In this document: piece by piece, positions 39,830-51,748 of the stretch
Layout: every line of letters begins with the position of its first letter
Numbering within the stretch: position 1 is the stretch's first letter
Source of the DNA: Dipetalonema caudispina
Taxonomy: Eukaryota; Nematoda; Chromadorea; Rhabditida; Onchocercidae
Direction: 5' to 3'
Length of the DNA stretch: 64,000 nt
NCBI GenBank assembly: GCA_013365325.1
Contig: JABVXV010000214.1
Coordinates: forward strand, 1 to 64,000
Position numbers and translations under genes: made by a program
The notes under the pieces: generated by a model
What the model was told of the DNA's origin: nothing
The model's input: the letters and a program-made list of their open reading frames with translations, nothing else
Databases searched by the model: none

Positions 39830-41862
39830 AAAGAAAAAGAAAAAAGGAAAAAAGAATTTTTATTTTTCCTTCTTCATAAATAAGAATGAAATGAATTATT
39901 GTATCAAATAAATTTTTCATCTTATAACTTTTTTCTATCCTTTTCAATTATCGATTAAACGATCAGTTAAACACTATTGTTATTAAATTATTAAAAATTC
40001 CAGAAGAATTGGATAATTGTTTAAATGTGTGACATAACTTCGATAATAATTATACAATTTTTGGAATGATAATAAATGATGTGAAATAATCGTCATCTTC
40101 CAAATTGATAGCATTACTAATTTTGTTAAGACTAATTTGTATTTCTGACCATTTCAAATTATATGATTCAATCTTTACTTAAATTTTTATTTATAAATTA
40201 GAGAATTTCTACTAATTTTTCAGTATTATACATTATATCTAATTCATAGGTATTTTTTTGTCTTTTTTAAATATTTAATTATTTGATCTGATGAAAATTT
40301 TTTCGATCAATATAGTTTGATTAGCAATTTGATAACTAAAGCATAAGAATGATTGCATAGCTTACAATAAAAGGAAAAATATCCTCTATGAAATTAAATG
40401 ATTAACAAGGCTAGGCTAATATTTCGAATATTCCCATGACCAAAGGAATAACTCTATTTCAATCATTTTAATTATGCTAACATCCTATAACTTATTAAGT
40501 TAGACTTTTTCATATTCATTTGTACTCGAAAATAGAAAAACGAGAAGAAGAACAAATTATATTTACAATAACATTTCAAATCAAATAAAAACAAAAAGTT
40601 CATTTTATTGGAAAGAAAAAAAAATAATGCAAAAAAAAACACCAACAAGGAAAATATTAACTGAAAAATTTGCCTTACGGTTAATTAAATTAACAATTTT
40701 TGCATTATTTAAAATAAAATATTACACAATATTTCAACCATTTTTGGAAGAAAAAAAAAAAAATTTTTGTTTCAGTAATTTATTAAATTGTCAATCATTT
40801 CCTCTTCCAATTTTTTTTTTTTTTTTTTTTTATTTATGTGTATGTGTGTGGTAAATGATTAAGCAATGTGGGAAAATATTTCGGCACCTTATTGTATGAC
40901 AAATGTTTCTGGTATCTTATTGTATGAAGAATGTTGAAAGATTAATGACAGTTGATGAAGAAAATTATTGAATTTAAAAAAAAAAAATGATAACATAATG
41001 AAAAATAAGAATTACTTTTTGTAATGACAATTTTAACCGTAGCTAATTTTGTATAAAAAAAAAAAGCCATTTTTTTTTTTTTTTTTTTTTTGGCATATAA
41101 CCGGATATTTAATGCAGAAAATTAGGAAATGGAATTTAGAGTATTAAATTATGAATAATAGATTTTATTTCAATGAAAAATTAGGAGACAAAAGGAAGAA
41201 ATAATCGTTTTACAATTCAATTGTCTAGTTGAAATAATTATGATTGAAGAAAATATATAAGTTTATCAGTTAAATGATTTGAATTTATATTGAATAATTT
41301 TAATTCAACCAAGATATCTCCATTATATGCCATATTACATAATTAAATGATTTCAAAAACTGTAAATTTAACAAAACCATTATAAATACACATGAATTTT
41401 GACAAAAATTAAAAATTAGCTTTTTTTTTTTGCATATATCTTATGAATAATATTCCATTTCGTTTCATACATTATTTTTAATATGCTAGCACGATCACGT
41501 TAAACGTCCACGTATCCTATGTATTTGTTGCTAAATAATGTTAATATTTGAGTATTAAAAAATATTTTAGATATAAAATTAAAAATTGTAACATCAAAAC
41601 ATTAAATCTGCGCTATATGCATTTTTTTTTGTTAATTTTAATGTATCCAATGAGAAAAAAAAAGAAAATTGAAACATTTTATTAAATTTAAAATTAATTG
41701 TTGAAACTGATAAATAATTCCTTTTTTTGTTTGATAATATTACCATATCATGTGGCAAAAACTTAATATCTAAATTTGGAAAGTAAAAAAAAAAATTTGT
41801 TATCACAACATTATTGTATATTTTTCCATCATTACTTTACACTTTTTTCCCCATTCATTTTC
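39830..41862. other. AT-rich non-coding stretch
   Basis: No gene or strong repeat seen beyond short A/T runs. Open frames are Lys/Phe-rich by composition. Confidence 0.7.
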
Positions 41863-41997
41863 ATTATCATATCAGGTAATGAATGTATTTGTTGCTAATT
41901 ATCTATTATTATCATATCAGGTAATGAATGTATTTGTTGCTAATTATCTGTTATTATCATATCAGGTAATGAATATATTTGTTACTAATTATCTATC
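41863..41997 (+). repeat. 45-bp minisatellite, three copies
   Basis: Three near-identical 45-bp units occupy 41863-41907, 41908-41952 and 41953-41997; copies differ by one to a few bases. Because 45 is a multiple of three, one frame stays open and reads a 15-residue repeat (MNVFVANYLLLSYQV). Each unit also contains TATCAGGTAATG, which resembles both an acceptor end and a donor start. No gene context supports translation. Confidence 0.95.
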
Positions 41998-42457
41998 AAA
42001 TTATTTCGTTTTAGATTTTTTGAAAAAAAAAAAAAAAAAAAAAGATTCTTCAGCATTAATTTTTTAGAATTCTTTTTAAAGTTTCGAATATTTTCATCAT
42101 TCATCAATGAATACATAATTATTTCATTTTTACAATAATAAATCCTTTGAATTTATCATCTCATCTTACCATCATCCTTTCACATCGCTATTATCATCAT
42201 TGCTTGATAATTGAGCCGGCTGTCATAAAAAGATCAAAGAAAAGCTTTAAAAGTGGAAAAAAAAAAAAAAGAAAGGTAAGAAAACCTTGGAGATGAGAAG
42301 GCCAATTATATATGATACAAAAAAAAAAAAAAAGGTAAAAGAATAATACTAACATATCAAGCGCTTTCTTTTCTTTTTTAAAATTCTAACCATTCAAAAT
42401 TTTTGAAATAAAAGAAAAAAGAAAAAAGAAAGAGATGAAAAATGAATAATTTTTTGA

Positions 42458-42537
42458 GGTGTAGAATAGTAAAAAAAAAAAAAAAAAAAAAAATTTTTTT
42501 TTATTTTTTTTAAATCCTTTGGATAACAAACCTTTTT

Positions 42538-42569
<32 letters not shown>

Positions 42570-42577
42570 TTTTTTTC
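42458..42577. repeat. poly-A/poly-T inverted pair and T runs
   Basis: A run of more than 20 A is directly followed by a T run, then two further T runs separated by a C. The A-then-T junction is a long potential snap-back. Confidence 0.9.
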
Positions 42578-43053
42578 TCAAATGATATAAATACAATGAA
42601 GGGAAGCAGAAAATTGAGCGGAAATAATTTGCCTATGTTTAATTCTCATAACGGTACACAAAGGATGATGGAAAGAATGGGTTCGATTGAATGAAATGAA
42701 ATGAAATGATGATAATGAGCAATGACAATATCTTTTATTCCTTTTTTAAAAAAAAAAAAATGAAAGAAAAAAAATTAACTTTAAAAATTTACTATTTAAA
42801 ACATATATTAAATGTAAAACAGAAATATTTTAGTTGGATAAAAAGAAAAGTGATGATAATTAAAATGTATCTTATCCTATTCGAAATTATAATTTTCTAA
42901 GTTAATTTATTAAAAAAAAAAAAAAAAAAATCCAGTATAAAGTATATTTACTTGTAATAATTGTTATCATTGAAGCTCATTTATTATCTGTGGATTTTAA
43001 TATATCAGAGAGAAGAAAAAAATTAATGAATATTATCATTATTCTATTCATAT

Positions 43054-43197
43054 GACTGAAATATCATGAATACTATTAGATCTTTTTACTAATATAATTA
43101 AAATATCATTAATACCATCAATATTTTTTTATTAATATGATTAAAATATCATTAATAGCATTATCAACTTCGTATTAATATGATTAAAATATCATGG
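43054..43197. repeat. 43-bp degenerate tandem repeat, about 3.4 copies
   Basis: Units 43054-43095 (42 bp), 43096-43138, 43139-43181 and a partial copy to about 43195 share GATTAAAATATCATTAATA and end in TTAATAT. The middle of each unit diverges. Non-coding. Confidence 0.85.
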
Positions 43198-44049
43198 AAA
43201 TCATTGTTTGAAAAAAAAAATAAATAAATAAAGTGAAATTTTCAAATCCTTTATACAATTATTTAGTGAATTAATCAAGTGTTTCATTTACAGATAGAAA
43301 GGGAAAATTAGAAATGAGTTTTTCGTTTTTTTTTTTTTTTTTTAATTCTACTTTTCTTTACTTTTTTTATTCAAATTCTTTACTGCAACAGGTTGGTTCA
43401 TAACAACATTTCATATCCTTTTATAGCTCATAAATAGCAATATTTCAAAATTATCATCGATCATTTCAAAATTTTACAATTGAATAATCAATTCGTAAAA
43501 TTATATGATATAATCCTAAAATAATTTTCTATTTCACACAATTTATAGCTAATGAATATGCAACATAACATTCAAATGTATGTATGTATATAAATCATTT
43601 TGTAATAAATACGTAAATATGAAAGGAAAAGTCAAAGAATTTGCATAATACTATTTGTAATCATATCATACCACTTTTCCGCTTTGTTTCATTTATACAA
43701 AACAATATGCGCTTATAATGAATGGAATACAAATAATACAATACACTAAGGTAACTATTTGAATTAAAATTATTCCAGTTAATGATGATTTGTTCAATTC
43801 AATCAAGTTCAATAGTAATTTCCTTCCTGAATGATGTTAAACGGAAATGAAAATAATTCCTTTTTATGATTCCTTTTTCTTTCTTTCTTTTTTTACTTCC
43901 CTCTTTTTTTACCTGAATACAGTGACAATTCTTTTGTTTTTTTTTCTCGTTTGCTTTCAATTCTATAGTATAACTTGATATGTATATAATGTATATAGTT
44001 TGTGGGGAAAAAAAAAAACATTTAAATTTAAAAAAGTACCAAACAAAAG

Positions 44050-44055
44050 TTTATT
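44050..44055 (-). terminator. candidate polyadenylation signal of the Aurora kinase gene
   Basis: AATAAA on the - strand about 240 bases past the Aurora stop codon, and the first canonical copy I noticed. The cleavage site is unknown. Confidence 0.35.
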
Positions 44056-44292
44056 ATAAACATGAAAATATTCGATAGCTTTCCTTAATTTGGAAAAATA
44101 TCCGACATTTTTGTAATTTCAATCAGAAAATATATTTTTCCGGTAGCATATTCTGGCTAGATCTATCAACTTAAGATAAACGCAAGCATTATATATATAT
44201 ATATATATATATCCATTTCCAATTATTTTCATAAAGTATAGCAAGAAAGATTGAAGTAACAGACAACAAAAAAAATTTTTTCCAATTACTAT

Positions 44293-46722
44293 TCATTTTT
44301 CATTGCTATCTTTTGCAATCATCTCTTGAATCCATGAATGTTTCAGGACATCCGCTAATGGTAAACGTTTCGTGGGGTCTATTTGAAGAAGCTAAAAATT
44401 TAACTAAAATTATTAAGAATTAAATAGAAGATCAAAGTAATTAAATGCTTAAGTTAACTACCAAAAAAAAAAAGTCAAAAAATCGTTGTTATAGCACATT
44501 CAGAATTATTTTTACATCGATGATAGTGATTTCTACGGATTCAATCGCTTAGCTTTTTAATATGTTACGGTACTTTGTTCAATGCTTAACTTATTTTACT
44601 GAACCTTTACTACCAACTTTTTTTTTTCTTTTGTCTGTTTAAACAAAGATGAAATATATATTGAAATATGAGATTAAATTTTAGCAAAAAAAAAAAAAAA
44701 TTTAGCATCTTAAATTCATATTAATTTTTTTTTTCCATCCATTAATTTATTAAACTAACGATGATAAAATGTTGGATAATTCATTTGCATAACTTACGAA
44801 TGTAAAGAATATCAAAAAAAAAAAAAAAAAGTGGATAAAAACAAACGCGTGATATGAGATCTTTGGCACCATCCGGTACACTATCTGGTATAGTATATCT
44901 ACAATTGTGAATATTGTTCAAGGTAAGTTCCACAGTCTAAAACAATTAAAGATAGGAAAAATTCTATTATCAATGATAGATCATACGATATGATGTATGG
45001 ATATAACATAATTAACGATAAATTAGTAAGCTTTTTAATATTATCATATGTGAAATCTATCAATATTTAAGATCATCCTTCCCTATCTAATTCCTTCCAA
45101 GTTATCACTTATTAATTAAACTTAATGATAATTTCTAGGTATACTTGAAATCTATAAACTGATTTCATATGTATATTGCAGTAAGATAGGATTAAACCTT
45201 AGTTTACCTTAGCTTCAAATGCAGGTCTACCAACTAAAAATTCATAAAGCATAACACCCAATGACCAATTATCAACTTTCAAATCATGTGTTTTTTCGGG
45301 AGCCATTTCTGGTGCCAAATAATCCAATGTACCACATACAGTATTTCGTCTAAACATGAAAAAAAAAAAAAAGATGAAAGAATTTTTTTAAATGATTTCC
45401 ATCAAATGTGACAATTTTAATACATTTAACACATATTAGCAATAGAAGTAAATGGAATGAATAAAATGCAAAAAGAGATATTTATAAGGTAAATAAATTG
45501 ATGACACTAATTTTCTTCATTAGAAAATTTTCCCTTAGAGAAAAAATATTTTTCGAAGAGAAATAAATTGTTACACTTGAAAACTAAGAATTTGAGAAAA
45601 GTTAAAAGCAACTAAAAATTTTAACACTGATAAAATTAATCATTTAATATTTGAGGATAACAAACATATGATACATACAATAATTATAAATACCTTGATG
45701 AGGGTTCATGTACTGACCATCCAAAATCTGATATTTTCAAGTCATTTTTTGCACCAATTAAAATATTTTCAGGTTTCAAATCTCGATGCAGCACTTTCTT
45801 TTGTTGACAATATTCCATAGCTGATGCCAATTGGTACATATATTTGGCAGCTAGTTCAGGTGGAAATGTTTTCATCTGAATGAAATTTTCATTCATCAAT
45901 AAAACAAAAAGAAAAAAACGGAATTATACGATGTTATTTATCTTAAAATAACTACGAAATAACTCATCAAACTTCTCATTTTTTTAATTTGAGAATGTAA
46001 GGGAAATAATTTGAACTTCAAATAGTCCATCGATACCACTTGAAGACGTTGAAAGAGATTCCCTTTAGGCGCAAATTCTAACACCAGATAAACGCGATCA
46101 TCATCATGAAAATAACCATATAAGCGAAGAATATTGGGATGCCTAAATTTAAATTCAAAAATTTGTTCAATATTTGTTATATAAATAAAAGTAAAAGGAA
46201 ATTTTCACTCATTTATACATAAATATCATTACAAATTTACCCGATATTGACGAATTACTCATATCAAATTTATTAATTAAAAAGCCATTAATAAAAGAAA
46301 ATAAATACTAGAATATCCTGACATATTTCTCATTTTTTTTTTTTTTTTTTTTTGTTGGGATAAAATTAAAACATTGATAATATGACAATAATGTATTACA
46401 TAAACGCTACCTTAAATCATATTGAAATTTCAATTTAAAATACTTACCTTAAATGGTATTGAATTTCAATTTCACGTCGTAATTGTCGTTTCAAATTATT
46501 TTGCTCCAATTGTGATTTGTATACAACTTTAATAGCAACCACAAATTTTGATTCAATTTCTCGAGCCAAATATACATTGCCAAATCTACCCTTACCCAAT
46601 GGTCGACCAATTTCGAAATCATCTAATGACCATTGACGAATTTTTGGTCGTACATTAGTAACAGTAGTAAGTACATTACTTGTAGTATTACTATCATCAT
46701 TACTTGTTGATTGTTTATCCAT
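44293..46722 (-). CDS. air-2: Aurora B-type serine/threonine kinase
   Basis: Six exons on the - strand: 46722-46448, 46142-46037 (or ending at 46040), 45875-45694, 45349-45208, 44936-44847 and 44391-44293. All phases join, giving 297 aa (296 with the alternative donor), close to the 305 aa of C. elegans AIR-2. The kinase domain fills almost the whole protein after a short Ser/Thr/Asn-rich tail. Visible parts are the glycine loop GKGRFG (about 43-48), VAIK lysine (65), HRDLKPEN (157-164), DFGWSV (177-182), the Aurora-type activation loop [12 protein letters not shown] with its phospho-threonine (191), DNWSLG, and a C-lobe ending HSWIQ. The short N-terminus and [10 protein letters not shown] block favour Aurora B over Aurora A. 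As the chromosomal passenger kinase it should phosphorylate histone H3 and kinetochore and midzone targets in mitosis, meiosis and cytokinesis. It is the most downstream of three same-strand genes. Confidence 0.95.
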
Positions 46723-46729
46723 GAAATTC

Positions 46730-46731
46730 CT
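46730..46731 (-). other. candidate spliced-leader acceptor of the Aurora kinase gene
   Basis: On the - strand TTTTCTAG/GAATTTC-ATG places a 3' splice site seven bases before the start codon, leaving no room for an ordinary coding first exon. It may be a trans-splice site or the end of a 5' UTR intron. Confidence 0.5.
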
Positions 46732-48625
46732 AGAAAATAATCTGTTATTAAGTTTATAATCTAGTAAAAAATCCTAAAATATCAATCTCAATCTAGTATG
46801 AAAATCATAATATACAAAATATCAATTAATACATGAATAATATTTTATATGAATAGATAATTTTAATTTAAAAATTTTGAATCATAAAATAATGATAACT
46901 TATTATACTTTTTTCTTACCTTACTCATAAACACATTAATAATACCTATGTGGCCATAAAAATAACTTACAATTTACTTGTTGATTGATGAGAGAATGAT
47001 TTGTTGTACTAATAAAGATCTACCTATACTGTTCAAAGATCAGAAAATATCCAAAAGAAAGATCTGGAAAAAATTCGGTACTTTTTTTTTTTTTTTTTTA
47101 CAAATTTTAATTATTTCAAATATTTGTTACATGTTTTTATTTCAAATTCAAAATAACATGATCTCAATGAATTTATTTATGGAATGTTACAAATGCAAAA
47201 AATAAAAATAATATTTTATTTTTAAGGAAATTCATTCTTAAGACAAATAGTCATTATTTATCTTTTAGAATTAATTTAAAAATTTTCACAATGTATGTCT
47301 GTGTATCGTTAATCTGTACCATATCTTTCGAATATTCTGAGTTCAACGTTTTTCTTAGATGAAAAATCACTGATTTTTTTAAATATATCAAATAATCTTT
47401 TGCGAAATTTCCATCCGTTATCTTTTTTTTTTTTCTTTTTTCGACATATTAAAATATACTACAGTGAGCTTATATCAATTTTTAATCTTTGTTGTAAGAA
47501 ATTCTTTCAAAACTAGGATAAATATTGCGAAAAAGGTGAAGATTGTCTGAGTGTAATATTATTACACGTGCTGTAAAGCTAATAGTAATTATTTGAATGT
47601 TTAATTCAACGATATAAAGATCAAAAAGGATTACCTTTACCAAGGAGATAAGAGATGAAGATTAATTTTGCCTACGGATATGTTTTAAAACATTGCATTA
47701 ACAAGAAGTAGATGAATAATAACTTTATTCCACAAACTGCTGAGATTGATGTTTATATCGAGTTTGTTGGGGCCTATAGATAAATATATCGCAAAATCAA
47801 ATGGCACTAGTAGGAAATAATCACGAATGATTGTAATTAAATCGACTTTTAAAATTCACCAGTAAAATTTTAAAATCGTTTTTTGAACTATAAGTATCTA
47901 TCAGAAGTAAACAATTTTCTACTATTAAATTTCGGTTTTAAACAAGATATAATTTATGATTCACTGAACTAAGGAATAATGATATATTGTCCGAATCAAT
48001 ATAATTTAGTTACGACTTCTGCAGAAGAAAAGAAAAAGATGCAAGAGCTTCTAAATCTTTTCAAATAGTCAAATTCGAATTAAGCCCGAGTGGTTTTCCC
48101 CTACTATCAATAAAACAAAGATCAACAAACGATTTCAGTTAAATTTTAAGAGTAAAACACAACATTTCCTCAACAAGCACTGTTGCTTTTTTTTTTTATA
48201 ATACATAGTAGGAACAAAGAGATAAATATCTGGAAACTGATCTGTTTAATTCTGTACTTAAAAGACATTGATAAGATTAGTAAAGGGAAAATTTGAATCT
48301 TAGAATGTTTTAATCCCTCAGTAACACATAATAGGGTGATACAACAGAAATGATGAAAACATTAGCTCCCTTAAAATAGCCCACACTAAACTACTAACTT
48401 TCAAGTAGCAACAGATAAAAGTAACCAATGAGGTGAGAATAATTTTCAATGAACAAAAGACAAGTAGCTAGCACATTTATACATCAAAATGAAATATGTA
48501 CAAAAGTATTGCTTGAAATTGTTAAAAGTGATTAGTCCTAAAGATACGATGTAATCAAATAAAAACATCCTTGATCAGTCAAATTTCCAGAAGATTCCAG
48601 ATGAAGTATTCGTTTCAACAGGAAT
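46732..48625. other. intergenic region between the Aurora and MADF genes
   Basis: About 1.9 kb with no supportable gene. It is AT-rich but has few long homopolymers (T runs at about 47083-47100 and 47421-47434). It should hold the 3' UTR of the MADF gene and any promoter of the kinase gene. Confidence 0.7.
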
Positions 48626-50102
48626 TCATTCATCACCTTTAACTTCCAAAGACTGATGTTCCTCTGCCTTCATGGCCAATAAATGTGACCTGTAAAACAG
48701 TGAGTTTACTTCGATCAACTATACAAAACACAAAATTTATCAATACAGATGAGAGACAAAGATGTTTCCTCAATGAAACGAGAAATCATACTTTACCTAT
48801 TATTCGGGGAACTATCACTTTCCGATTCGCTTTCGAGAACCGTAGAGTGAATAGCGGAATCATCGTCTGATTCACTGTCCAAAACTATTGGTTGAACTGT
48901 CCTTGGGCGTCTGAAAAAATCATTTTTCTCAGCTTCAATTTCCATTACAATAGAAACTTCATAAAGTAATCATTTATAAGGTAAATGATAGTTCAGAATT
49001 AGTAAATATTCAGCAATGATCTGTTGGTATTATAGGACTATTCACTTTTTATAAATAAGTTTTTCACCTAAGAGAACTGACAAACTTGACGAATTTTTTC
49101 AAACTTTAAACAAGAACTCTCAAACTCAGGCTCTCCGACACTATACACTAAACTTACTTTAACCTCATTCGATGTCAATATGTTAGCCCAATGCCGAAAG
49201 ATTATTCATATAATTCTGTATTTCTTTTAGGATTTTTATCGGATGAATGAAGAAAAAGATTTCTTCCTTTATTTTATCTATGCTTAGAAATTCTATTCCA
49301 GTGATTTGAATTCAAAGAAAAAAAAGAAAAAACTTCAGAGGTTTTAGAAAGAGAAAAGAAGAAAGAAAAGTAAAAAGAGAGAAAACAAAAAAAAAAGATA
49401 CGCTTTATAATCATCAAGAAATGGGTTGAGAAACGCAAGCGAATCGAAATATTTTGCGCAAGAACTTCTTAAAGGAGGAGTGCCTTGGATTCTTCTTAAC
49501 GTTCGGTCTCGCGTATAAGCGAACTTTAATTTATTCCATCTCCTTCGACATCCATCATCTGAAATATTAAACGATAATATCGTCATCATCAAATCGATTT
49601 AGCACAGGAAAATAGTTCGAAAAGTAATTTGTTAGAACTCTGTTATCATTATAAAATATGCAATTATTTTCCTCGCAAAACATCACTTCTAACATTACAT
49701 TATTCACAAATATATTCGACTTATTTTGCTAACAAATTAAAGCTGATCAATGACAGCGGAAGTGATATGTGCTTAGATTTATATGACATCATCATATAAA
49801 TTTTCAATATAAATCTGCTATGTGTAAATTCCATCATGCATTACTTTCGACATCATTCGTCAGTTTTAATTTGTAAACCAGTAGATTGAATAAGTAAATT
49901 AATTGACAATTATTGAAAAAAAAAAAAGTATAAAACAACAATCACCGTTAATATCATGACCTCGCTGTTGCATACATTTCGCAATAGCTTGCCAAGCTTT
50001 CTCACGTCTTGAACCTCGTTTTTGATAACCCTTCATACGTATATCATAAATTATGGGATGTGCCTTTACTACTTCGATGAGATCGTCGAAAATCGTCGAC
50101 AT
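48626..50102 (-). CDS. small MADF-domain protein
   Basis: Four exons on the - strand: 50102-49946, 49558-49402, 48910-48797 and 48689-48626, phases consistent, 163 aa. Residues about 5-105 form a MADF domain: FDDLIEVVKAHPIIYD at the start, a basic YQKRGSRREKAW segment where other MADF proteins have the second helix, RRRWNKLKFAYTRD for the third helix, and YFDSLAFLNPFL as the closing motif. MADF (Myb/SANT-like, Adf-1 type) domains usually bind DNA or chromatin. The C-terminal 55 residues are acidic and Ser-rich (ESDDDSAIHS, ESESESDSS) and suit casein kinase 2 phosphorylation; no BESS motif is visible. Compared with many MADF proteins it is short. Probably a nuclear transcription or chromatin factor. 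I cannot assign it to a named nematode madf gene. Confidence 0.85.
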
Positions 50103-50110
50103 AGTTGAAC

Positions 50111-50112
50111 CT
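50111..50112 (-). other. candidate spliced-leader acceptor of the MADF gene
   Basis: On the - strand ATTTCAG/GTTCAACT-ATG puts a good 3' splice site eight bases before the start codon, as in the neighbouring genes. Confidence 0.55.
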
Positions 50113-51748
50113 GAAATAAAATAAAACTATCAGATAAATTCATCGTAGGTATAACAGAAACGATAAAATTCTTAACATATTTAAATTTTATAGCATGATA
50201 ATAATGCCAAAATAGAAGATGTAAAGAATCAGTTAGGTTTTAGTTCTTGGATGAAATCAAAATTCTTTCCAATCCCTTCAATCATATCACTGTTTAATTA
50301 CTGATCTAGGCATTAATATCCAATGTACGTATAATAGCTATAATTAAGATCCATTAATGGACAAGGAGTATGAGAATAATGAGTTTTTCGTATATAAATT
50401 GCATAATGTAGACAACTAGGTTTTATGGGTAACTTAGTAAAGTTAAATTGAGAGCAATATTGCTACATAATTAGAAAAGATACAAAGAAAATTTAGAGAA
50501 TCATCAAACATTTTCAGGGAATATTGAAATTACAATAATAGTGGACCAATATAATCTCTCTAATGGGACATTCTTATTCCATTGCAAATGTTTAAATCTA
50601 ACATCGACCGCATAAAAGAATTACTGACGCATATCATAATGTCCAACTTTTCTTAATGCTAATTTTTTTTTAGACAAAATTGTTAATACAAAACAAAATC
50701 TGACACAAAGAATCTTTCAACGGTAACTCAATCCTATGGTACCAGTCGGATAAGTCTTTCATTATCCGGAAATCCAAAGATCTGATATTTCAAGCAAAAT
50801 TCGTTCACTTCGAAATTTAATCATCGAAAACAATTACCCCCTTCCCCCCCCCCATCAATCGACATGACTCGCTCAAATACCTGTACATCCACAGTTCTTG
50901 CTCTATTATATAGAATTTAAAGCAGATTTCAGCAAATTCAAAACCAGTAGTTGATGATAAACATTACAACAAAACTACACAATCCTATTTTTCTTTGTCG
51001 GTAATCAGATAAAAAATTGGAGTTCCACCAAGATTGAATAAAATCCCAACAAATTTAAAAATATGAATTTCTGCCGGGAATGGCAGTCTAGAATCATTGC
51101 GGAATACAAAATCCGAAATATGACAGCAAGGACACCCACATTTTTTATGAAATAATCATACGAAATTGATCGGAACAAATAGCACAATTTCCAATCAGAT
51201 TACTGCATTATTTGTACCAGGTGCTTATTATAATTAACGGTTTCCTTTAAACCAGTCATCGATGCAGTGGCAAAAAAAAAAATCCATCCATTTTGCTCGA
51301 TGAAGGAATACGCGTTCAGTATTTCAAATTCCAGAAATTCAAAATTTCTAAATGCAACTTCCTGTGTGTATATTTTTGCTTGGAATTGTAATCATATTTT
51401 AATCAAAGAATTTGCTTTTCACTTCGAAAACCCATAAACTTGCTATCCGACAACTGTACTCTACACCTGCAATTAATAAACTTCCCTTTAGAAAGAATGA
51501 AATGGTGGTAAAATAAGTGTACTTCGAAGATATACTTCCCAATAACAAGCACTGCTTATTATCACCACGAATAACGGAATGAACTTTTTTACTAATAAAA
51601 GCGCATATCTCAGCTGACAACAACAAGAATGCTATCCAAGAAATTAAATTAAAAAAAGGAACATTCAAGTGATTTACAATCATAACACAAAATTAAAAAC
51701 CAAAACTTTATAAACTTTTTTCCCACACATCAGATCAGTGTGCATCTG
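50113..51748. other. intergenic region between the MADF and hnRNP K genes
   Basis: About 1.6 kb. A C run (50838-50850) sits in an otherwise mixed-composition stretch with few A/T homopolymers. No gene seen; open frames show no domain. The hnRNP K 3' UTR must lie at the right end. Confidence 0.7.

Noticed and set aside
39696..39947. Poly-Phe open frame on the - strand
   Set aside because: It is only the reverse reading of the 67-base A run and its flanks.
48685..48870. Small + strand open frame overlapping the MADF gene
   Set aside because: It is the antisense shadow of MADF exons 3 and 4, which have consistent splice sites and phases on the - strand.
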